Positions 12,104-22,400 of a stretch of 64,000 bases of DNA are shown piece by piece. A program made the translations under genes and the position numbers. Source of the DNA: Taeniopygia guttata (lineage: Eukaryota > Chordata > Aves > Passeriformes > Estrildidae); contig NC_133037.1 of the NCBI RefSeq assembly GCF_048771995.1, positions 1,121,001 through 1,185,000 on the forward strand, in the 5' to 3' direction. A model generated the notes under the pieces. It searched no databases. It worked only from the letters and a program-made list of their open reading frames with translations, and was not told where the DNA came from. Numbering within the stretch: position 1 is the stretch's first letter; each line of letters begins with the position of its first letter.

Positions 12104-13320
12104 AGAAATGTTTTGAGTTGCAACACGTGGTTTATGAAAACCATTGTTGTTGTAAGAAGGTGAAAATACAGCAGATCAAGTTGCCCTTGTATTTATGCCT
12201 CACTTTAAAAGTCATTAACCCAAAAATAACATGCTACTACTTCACCTGTAGTCAAAAGTTAGAAGTATATATGCAACCACGGGAAAAAAACCCCAACTTG
12301 TTATATTTAAAATAGTTGTTCTGGCCTCTGTTGTCATCCCTCAAGCCCTTAACTGCCTTCTTCCTGAAATTTCAGATATTTTTCCGGTATCTTCAAAAAA
12401 ACTCCAAACTTCTCTTTTTGGGTTCCACTGTATTTTGCAACCAGCTCATCAGAAATACTTTTCCATCTTCCCAAGGAAGCTCAGTTTCCCTGCTAGTGAA
12501 GAGAACTTAAGGCACTAACACATGAATCCTGTCAGGAATGTGAAATAGTTTGTTCTTCATGTACTGTGACACCAGTTCTTAGCAGCATCTCTCCTGAAAA
12601 GGCACTAAAACATGGCAACCAAGGAAACTTTGGGAACTTCTGCCTGAGTGGCTCTGCAATTCCCCCTTCCCTCCCCCCGTTCCCTTCCAAAAAGGCACCT
12701 GGATTGGTTTGATCACTGGTTTCTGCAGCTACAGGCTCTCACAGCCCTGCAGGTTCTATCAGCCGTGGCTTTGAGGGATGTCAGACTCTACCAGCAGCTC
12801 TTGCACCACCAGGAGTGATCTTTCCAAGAGTACACAGAGCAGTTTTGTTTCAGCAAACCCACTGGGTTCCTACCTGAGCAGACCTTTAGGTTGTGTATTG
12901 CTAGTCAGAAGAATTCAACAATTCAACTTGGTGTAAAAAATTGCACTTCCCCACTCCGTCCCCAAGCCCCGAGATCATTACAAATTAAATACCAGACCCT
13001 GCTCTAGAGGGACATCTGTAACACAGCTACAAAGAGGTAGCTAAGTGGCACAGGCCAGTTTGCCTTCTTTTTCTTCTAAAATATATTCAGCCTTCATTTG
13101 CAACAACATTTCTCATAGGAAGTCTTGAAACAAGAGCTGTTTGTTCAGGTGGCACAGGAGGTTACCCCGCTCGGAGGACTGAGCTCCATCCCCTCTGTGT
13201 CCAGGGCTGACCACGGGCCCAGGGCACACCTGGGGGCTCGGGCTGTGCAGGGAGCAGCTGAAGGGGAGGAATGTCTGCAGAGGAATGCCAAGCTCCTCCC
13301 CAGTTCCCCTGCAGAGCCCC

Positions 13321-13410
13321 TCAGATCAGTCCCACCATTCTGTCGATCTGTCTCATGTAGTTGCTTTTCAGGGGCAGCAGGTACCTCCTCTCATCAGGGA
13401 CTCTGTTACA
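13321..13410 (-). CDS. EDEM1: EDEM1 coding exon 12 and stop
   Basis: Codes residues 580-608, [15 protein letters not shown] through RMVGLI, then TGA at 13321-13323. The human C-terminus also ends QMVGLI. Acceptor ctcgacag. Confidence 0.97.
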   Translation of the reverse strand, partial: CNRVPDERRYLLPLKSNYMRQIDRMVGLI

Positions 13411-16400
13411 CTGTCGAGAAAATTGACATCTTTTAAAAACTCACATCCAAACCCAGGCAAGCCCATCCCCTCTGCAATCCTTTCAGACCCTCCCAGTACA
13501 GAAAACTGCACCAAATAACACTTTTTCCTCCAACTTTCCCTCCTTCTTTGCAGACTTCCAGCACAAACCCCATAAATGAGCAGCAAGTGTTTCCTCAGTG
13601 CAGGCTGCAGCTTCCAAACACACAGCTTGTTGTGCAACTGAGATTCCTTCACTATGACAACTGTGAACATTTCAAATAATGCTCTTTTTCTGGAGCTCTG
13701 CAGGGAGGAGGGAAGGAACCACACCAGAACCTACCAGGAGATATTTTAAAAAATTGTCCTTAACTGCTCTAGTGGCAGGTGTCCTTGCCCATGGGGGTGG
13801 AATGAGATGATCTTTAAGGTCCTTTCAACTCGAACCATTCTGTGATTAAAACCAGATCTGCTTTGGTTGGTGATGGGCACTGGAGCCACAGCTCTGGGGT
13901 CAGTGAGTTGAGCTAAGAAAGGTGCCCTTTACATCCCCCAAAATCACACTGAGGAAGACAAAGCTTGGTTTAGATGCTCCTCTGCTTCTCCCTTTGCCCC
14001 TGACAGCAACACTGGAGAGTTTTAAGGGCCAAGAAAAGGGGAAGGGAAAAATAACTGGAAGTAAATTAACAAAGAACAAAAAAACCAGCTGCAAAACACT
14101 TCCAAGGGGACAGGTTTCACCTTCACCAGAATCCCACACATTTATGCTGCTGCTGGAAGTGCTTTTCAGGGGAGCTCCTCAGGTGTTTAAGGTTTCTGAA
14201 GGAAACACTCCCCAGCAGCACTTGCAAAGGCTCTGTCTGTGCTGCCTGCCCCCTGTCCCTCCCCAGGCAGGAGCAGCCTGTGTGTTCCTTACGTTGGAGC
14301 TGAAGTTGGCTGCCTTGAGCTCGGGGGGTTTGGATCTGTGGGCGCTGCCCTCCTGTGCAGGCAGGATGTCCTCCCACAGCGAGGTCCGGAAGCGCTCGTC
14401 CACAGACACGACGTGGCCCTCAGTAGTAAACATGAACTTATTCCCAGATTTATGCACTGGATTCTCTTCATCAAACAACTGCAGGAGAGATGGGCGGGAG
14501 ACAGAGTCATTGTAGGTGTGCCACAGCTTCACCTCCCAGTAACAAGCAGTTGGAAACAGGTACTCACGCTTTGAAGGGTCAAACAAAAATACCTTTTAGT
14601 GCTAAATAACGCTGGAGCAAATGGAAATAAATAGTCTTAATGCAAGGGATTGATCTGAGCAGTTAGGAGAGCAGAAGAAAAACTTCTCACACAACTTAAA
14701 GAGCCCTTATTTTTCTAAGCTGCTCTGTGAGGCATTTCTAGGCTGACATCCACTCAGTCACAGATTTATTTGGTTTTCTGCACTAAAGGAGATTGAGAAC
14801 AGGGGCTTAGGCAATGTCAGCCCAAATGCTTTCTCCAGTGAGTGCCAAAGCCCAGCGGGGAGAAAGCAGAGGCTGCCCCAGGCAGAAGGGCTGCCAGCAG
14901 CAGTTAGCTGAGGGCTGAGCAGCAGCTCCCTCCAGCCCTGCTCCCTCTCCTTCCCTGCAGCTCTCCAGGTTCAGGAACCACACCTGGGCAGCTGCCCCAG
15001 CTCAGAGACTGGGGTGAGGTCAAAGAAGAGGAGCTCAGCCTGAATCACTCCCACACACAAACCCAGAGCCCAGCAGGTTGTCATAAACGATTCCCCACCC
15101 CCAGGGCAGTTTCTAATTAATAATTAATAACCTCCTGCCCCCTCCTCTGCCATTTTTGTGCACGTTGCCTTGGCAATGAGGAACACACACGTACCAGGTA
15201 CAAATATTTACAGGTTTCACTGAGAAAAAAGCTCTCCATTCGATCCTCCTTCGTCTTCTCCACCACGTGGTGCAACGTGGCATAGCCACACCTGCAACAT
15301 TGGACATTGGTTTGGGTTCAGCTCCAGCTGGCCTGCTCTCCAACTCCCCTCACCTCAGAGCACTCCAGCTGCCAGGGCTGAAGTTCAAACAAACAATCCT
15401 GTTGTGCAAGCACTCACTGGTATTGGTTCTGGGGTGTTCAGGGGTCTGTGATCACCTGAACCCCACTCACCAGCAATGTCTGACCTGGCCAGTCCCTACA
15501 CATTTGTCTAGAAAATGAGTCAATTAATAACAAGGAATAAAAATTCACTGTCTTCCCCCTGAGCCTTGCAAGAAGTTCAGCTACTCGGTATTAAAGTCAG
15601 GATTCACTGCTGCTGTCTTGAATTGAAAGCTGATATCCAACAGCATCTGCCTTAGGGGCCACCCCTCAGTTCAGCTAAACACCATGAGGTGAGAAATCAT
15701 CTTGCAGGATCCCTAGGAAAAATCCCAACTACTCTTCTCAGCAGTTTTTAGCAGCTGATCATCAACAATGCACTTTGCAAGGCAGTGATAAAATTCCAAA
15801 GGTATAAAGTTGCCACTGGACTATAATTTCATTTTCAGATGGGAAAGAAAGAAGTGCTCAATAAATAAATCATCACTTGTGGCTTTCAAGGAGGGCTGGG
15901 TTTTCTGGTTTACCTACATGTGGCAGACTGGATTCTATATAATATTTGTATAATAAAATGTAGATATATAGCACTGAGAGAAGAAAAGAACATTGAAGAC
16001 TGACTTTGCTTTTGTATATTTTTCCAAACTCTGCAGAATATCCATTCCCACATGAAGGTAAAATGGGTTCTTTGTGGCCTAAATAAGGAAGACAGACAAG
16101 AGTTAGAGTCAGCAATTTTGAAATCCTGTAAAATAACACAACAAAGGCCTAATGGTACCAGAGTCTTGTGTATCACAGCAAACTTCTCTTTATAGGAGCA
16201 TGACTTGGATTAGCCAGTGCAAGCTTCTCACATTTGCTTTAGTGCAAATCCTAGAAAACCTGCAGTAAATCCAAACTCTCTGATCCCTTCCTCGTAGGCA
16301 GACAGTTATTTTAGTTTATTCTACCTGTGCCTGGGCAGCATTGCAAGGAAAGCTGCTACATTTACTTCAACAATTTTGGTTGAGCAGTCACAGGTCTCTG

Positions 16401-19400
16401 CCTTGTAAAATCTGCCAGCAGCTTTTAGAAAAGGTTGCTTAGTGCTGGTTTTGCCTGCCTTATAAAAAAGGCTATTTTTGAAGCAAACAGCAGAGCAACA
16501 ACATTGCACAACACTGCAGTGCCTGCCCAGAGACTCCACATGACAAGAGGCAGCTCCAGGGCTGCCAGAATTCAGCTGGCCAGAGGTCAGGGGATAAAGT
16601 GACTTTCTGAACAAAAGCATTTTGGCCAAGCCACGATGTGCAACGCAGGGAAGTCAAATACCTGATACAGAAGATATGTGGACTCCACCAGCTCCGGCCT
16701 CAGCGGGTAAAAGGGAACATCTGGGGCCTGCAGCTGCCAGTTGTACCTCTCTGGGAGAGCCCCATAGCGTTTCCAGATGGCATAATAGAAGGCATGGAGA
16801 CAAATGGCATCTTCCACATCTCCTATCAACACCTGGGCACAAGAGCAGCAAGACATGCACACACTTAGTGCTGCAGGCCAGCAAAGATGAGAATGTGGCA
16901 TTGAATACAAGCCTTCTCCCATAAACACACAGAGAATAACCCCCCAAAAGTACTAATGCATTCATTCTTTGCAGTCAAAGCTTTAGCAGAGCCTCACAGC
17001 ACAGAATACAAATGCTGAGGTTAAAAGAGGGAAGTTGAAAGTCGCTCAGATCTAGCAGAGAACAGGCCAGGCCTCCCCACATTGCTGTGTTAATGCAGAG
17101 CTGAACTGAACTCTCATCAGAGCAGCCAGATGCAAACCCACAGGTGGGAGCTCAGCTCAGAACTCACAATCATTCCTAGCCCAGGATTAGGATGGGCCTT
17201 TCTACTTGGTTTTACCAGAAGGAAAGCTTACCTGCAGTCCAGGGAAGAAGGCCTGCAGAGAGTCAATCCAGGTGTTCATCAGCTGGCCCGTGTACATGTT
17301 CACGTTGACATACAGGGGAGGGTCACCTTCACCTTCATTGCAGGCCTCCCGCCTGCCAGGGAAAACAGCAACAGGGCAATGCCTCTGCTTGAGCAGCACA
17401 CAGCACACTGTGTGAGCAGGGCACTGTGTGTGAGCAGGGCACAGCACACTGTGTGAGCAGGGCACAGCACACTGTGTGAGCAGCACACTGTGTGAGCAGG
17501 GCACAGCACACTGGGTGAGCAGGGCACAGCACACTGTGTGTGTGAGCAGGGCACAGCACACTGTGCAAGACCTTTCTCAGCCTTAACATTTATAAATGGG
17601 ACAGGAAGCAGTTTGGCTTCTCTGCACCCCATCAGTTGCTGAGGAATGAGGAGACGACCATGGAAATGAGATTTCCTTCTTACAGTAAAACAGAGCATGA
17701 CACAAAGCACTATAAACAGATGTGTTTCTGATCCTGCTGGAGGATTCACTGCTCAAGGAATTGATGCTGACATGAATCACATACCCTCTCCTCAAGTGGT
17801 TCTGAATGTTCTGATAAGCAGCATTGAACATCTCCAGGTCTTCCTTTTCCCCGAAGAGGATGTAGGACTTCAGCAGGTACTCGTAGAACGAATCTGACCC
17901 TGCTCCCAGTCCACTCTGCTTTCCAACCCAGTGACCAGTCTGGATATTCACAACATTTCCTTTCAGAATAAACAAAAAGTTTAGTCTGAGGTTGCCGAGT
18001 ATATCAGAGAGAAACAATCCAGTCAAGACTTGGGAATATTACACATTCAGAAATTCCCAAGGAGGAAGAATCAAAGACTGACATCAGATGAAGTGTTACA
18101 GTGGTGCATTCATCTGAGGAACACCCACACACATGCAGTTATTTTAAGTACTTTTAGTCACCTGCCAATCTGAATTATATTAATGGGGACACAAATCAGG
18201 GCCTTCAGTTCCATTCCCCAGTTTTGTGAAAAATTTGAGTTGAAAACCTGTGCCCCAAGGAGACTTTCAGAGACTCCATTTTTCTCAGAAAGCCCCAAAG
18301 TGCCATTAGTTCAACACATCCCCTGGGTAGACAAGGAGAACGTGACTGAACAGCTACAGAGGGAGCAGAAGGACAAAGGTGAGGGCACATGAGGGACCTG
18401 TGGCCTGATGGCACAGCCTGAGGCAGGCTGACACAGCAGCACCCAGACATTACCCAGCAGTCCAGTGTTATTGCTCCTGAGGCTCCACAGGGCCTTCACA
18501 GCTCTCCTGGCCACCCACTCGAAGGTGGAATCACCAAGCAGCCTGCTGAGGATCCCAAACTCCACCAGCAAGGACCCAGCTCCTGCTGTGCAGGTCTCAT
18601 TGTGGCTGTCTGGAGGAACCCCCTTCTTCAGGTTCACCTGTGGACAGGGACAGGCAGGCTGCACTCAGCCAGCTGTGCTCACAGCTGCACCCTCACCTTC
18701 AGGAACAAGCCTTTTTGGTAGTTTGTGCACAACGTGCAGCATGGAATGTGCACAGAGACACAAAACCAGCACACTGCTGCTTGGAAAGCTTTCCTGGAGA
18801 ATTCCTGACATTCTTCTTCCAGCGTTACAGCATCATGCCTAAAGTGGGCAAGCCTCGTTTTTCTCTTATACTTGCTAACCCTTGCAAACTTCACTTTTTC
18901 ATGCCTTTCACTAAACATTCAGGCTTTTCCTTCTTTGCTGCCCCTCAGTTTGTGCTGTTGAAACCAAGAGCTTCCTCAGTGGATGCTCCTCCCCTTCCCC
19001 ATGGAACACAGCGCTGAAGGGAAGTTACACCACCCTCAGCTGCTTTACCAGGCCCTGAACAGAAGTGAAAATTCACATTTCTATAGCCTGGCAGGTCTGC
19101 AGGAAAAGCAGTGCTGCTGTCTCCAGAAATTAAGAGCAGCCAGGCAAGTGCTAATTATAGTTTTGCAGTTTAGGATTGTTCCAGTAGTAGTGACATCCTT
19201 CTCCTTGCCAACTGCATCTGCTTAAAACAAGAGCAGCATCCAAGAATCCCAAATATTGAGAACCCACTGAGCAGTCTTCAGGAAAATTACAAATTCCAAG
19301 CCCAGTATGATAAATATTTCTGAAGAGTTTTATTCTAATATAATTGTTTTAGTAGCAAGTCACCAATAGAGTAATTTTCCTCAGCTATTTGCCTTTACAG

Positions 19401-22400
19401 TATTCCTTGTTAATGACAGTATTGTTTGCTGCTGTGTGACACAGGGCAGGGAATGCTCCAGCCAACCAGCACAGGAACAAATGACTGCTGACCCACGGGG
19501 AACAATAAACACAGTGAAAATCAGCCCAGGGAAAACATTTACTAGACAGAAGGAGCAACTTGTATTATCCACGTCACCAACACTCAGGGCAGTTTCCCCT
19601 GTGTCATTTTAGAATAACTTAGAGCAGGCTCAGTACCCCAAGTGCACGTAAAAGGGCACAAAATTTAAGTTGCAGGACAAGTGAAACACTGCTTTGAGCC
19701 TATTTCCCCCAGGGCTGCTGGGGCCACTCACCCGGGGATAGGGAATGCCAGTTTTGGTGTTCTCAAAGGCTGGCAGCAGCCTCACTGCCAGGTCATGAGC
19801 CAAGTGCAGCAGCTCATTGTCATAGTCCTTAATGCTCATGTCACCAAAGGGCTGCTTGGTGTCTGTAATTATGATGTGGGCAGACAGCAGGCTTCCCAAA
19901 ACCCTGTGGGAAAAGGAAAATTCAGGTTTTCAGTCTGTTCTGAACCTCATTCTTCACCTAAACGCCTTACTCCTGTCCTGACAGAATTATTACTTTGTGC
20001 TCCTTACAGGCACCACACAAAGTGGTTTTTTGTTTTCCCTTACCAGTAATGAACACATGTAAAAGTCATGCTTTTGTCAGCCACAGTTCCAAAACTTGGT
20101 TCTGCAAAATTTACCTAACCCAGGAGTTCTTGTAACAAGTCTGATTAGGAGTGAAGACCTCCTTGTCCCTGCAAATGGCAGGAAGGATGTTTCATAAACT
20201 TAGCACTCAGAAAAAATAATGGCTTAGGTTAAGTGAATGGCTTTAGGGTCAAGTGAAGCAGAAATAAATACTGCTTGAGACATGCGGAAAATGAAACCCT
20301 TCAAAATCAGATGGTATCTAAACCCATTTCCAACACAGAAGAATCTTTTCCATCTAAAATGAAAGTGATAGTGAGCAGAAGCCTATGAAACAAAAACAGA
20401 CCAGGCAAAAGCTGTCCCAGGGTTGTTTGCTGGGCACAGATCTGAGTCTCTGCTGCAAGCAGAGTCTGCAAGCACAGAGCCAAGCACTGTCCCACTGCTC
20501 CAGGTCACACAGGACTGATTAAAATTGTTTCCTATATGAAAGGATGGGATATTTTCATAGAAGATTAAGAAACAGCTTACTTGAGGAACAATTTAGGGAA
20601 TAAAGCCTGCCAAAGACCTCCTAATCAATGATTTCACTTTGAATTACACACAACAAGTCTTCAACCTTTAAAGACAGAAACTCAGCACCACATACCTGAT
20701 TGTTGCCTCAAAAACTTGGACTGTTGAGTCTTTGTCAAATGAAACCGTGTCAATCACCAACTTCACTGCCTTCTGGAATTCTGAGGAGTTTCCCATTACC
20801 TTTTACAGAAAAACAAAGCTGGTTTGTACAACTGTTGCTTCAGAAGAAGGTCGGGGAAGAAAATGGCAAGTTCACATCTTAGCCCAGCAGTCAGATTCAG
20901 CCCACTGAGTATTCAAACTGCCTGAACTATCAGTTCAAGAGTTAAGTTCAGCTTCAAACAAAACACATCTTGCAGAACAATGAAGTTTGATTGAATGTTT
21001 ATTTGACCAAAGACCAGTCCAACCTTTCAGGTCCCTGACCCAACAGTGCACATCCAGGAGCTCCCATGTGCCTGCTTCCCACAGGTCTAACCTAGGAATT
21101 GATTTCCACGGCATCCAGAGGCAGATGTAAACTCAGCCTGAGCTTCAGGGGAGCAGGAATGTGGAAGGAAAACACAGGTTCCTGCTGGTCTGAGTTCAAG
21201 GAAAGGCTTGGACATACCTAAATTCTAAACCAAAGCACCAGGTGCCAGCTGTCCCACTACCCAGACCCAGTGGGGAAGCATCATGTGTTTGGTCTGAGCA
21301 ATGAGGAGCAGAACAGGCTTGCCCCATGCAGCAGCTTCTGAAACACAAGAGATTTAGCAACCAGAACCTTTAGATTTGAGGAAAGAAGTTAAGCACTGCC
21401 CCACTGGTGATGGAGGACAGGAAGGCTCTGTTATCAGGCACACAGCACAGATCCCAAACTTCTCTCTCAGTAAAACCCAACATTTCCATCACTTCTGCTT
21501 TCAGTTCTGCTCAGAGCTGCCCTGCTCACCACTGCTGCAGAACCAGGGTAGAATGGGAAGGGTTTCATATCCCCAAGAGCCCAAACCACCTTCTTCTCCA
21601 GAGGAGATACACATCCCCATGGCTCCAGCACATCAGTGAGCCCTGACACTCCAGAAGGCACAAAACCTGCCCTGCTGCATGGATGAGAATAATGAAACCT
21701 GCCCAGCTCTTCCTCATGACCCCATAGCCTGGTACTAGCACAGAAATGAGCTGCTCGTCACATTATCTTCCAGTTTTATCAGAAATGTAGGTGAGAAGCA
21801 GCTTTACAGGTTTTCCCCTTCTTCCTTTCACCACTCTTCACACAGATCCCTGTGTCAGTCAGGCCCTGTCTGCCAAGTGAAACAACCAGGGCTCCTCCAG
21901 CCACTGTGTCCACAATGAACCCTCCTCCTGATGGACCTCTCAGCAACTCACAGCAGTTCCAGCTCAAATCCACCCACCCTGGCCATATCCCAAAGAGGTC
22001 TTGTCTGAAACCTGGGGAGGAGCTCCAAAATTTCCTCTGTCTCTTCTGGAAATCTCTGCTGACATCTCCAGCTACTCTCATTCTGTTACCCCCATGTGAC
22101 ACTGCTGTTTTATGATCCAGCTGTTAGCTCGTGATCCAGCTGTTTGCACCACCTAGGCAAGCCTTGGGGAGCTGCCCCAGCCAGGGCAGTCCCTGGGGTG
22201 GCCAGGGCAGTGTCCCCATGCCAAGGACTCACCGCCAGCGTGTCCAGCGCATCGATCAGCGTCAGGGAGTAGTTCCCCAGCACATCATTGATGTTCAGGT
22301 TGGAGCTGAAAGAGCAGAACCACAGAATTGTTAAGGCTGGAAGAGATCTGTGCAGATCATCCAGTCCAACCCCCTGTGCAGGCAGGGTCACCTGGAGCAG

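Larger units (their letters stand above)
10745..13320 (-). other. EDEM1: EDEM1 3' untranslated region (left limit uncertain)
   Basis: No intact reading frame related to a known protein lies here, and the sequence is continuous with the last EDEM1 exon. Two plausible minus-strand poly(A) signals set the end: AATAAA at 12098-12103 and ATTAAA at 10763-10768, each followed by GU-rich sequence. A further AATAAA at 10633-10638 is possible. The extent is inferred from these motifs and from the long 3' UTR remembered for human EDEM1. Confidence 0.55.
13411..16661 (-). other. EDEM1 introns 8-11
   Basis: Introns 13411-14292, 14479-15194, 15292-16004 and 16079-16661 (the exons between are annotated separately). 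Apart from the CR1 fragment at 13757-13847 they hold ordinary unique sequence with an AT-rich patch near 15930-15975. I see no RNA gene or reading frame of note. Confidence 0.7.
16833..22232 (-). other. EDEM1 introns 2-7
   Basis: Introns 16833-17231, 17353-17784, 17960-18453, 18638-19731, 19904-20695 and 20800-22232. Only the tandem array at 17393-17565 stands out. The rest is unique sequence without recognisable genes. Confidence 0.7.
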
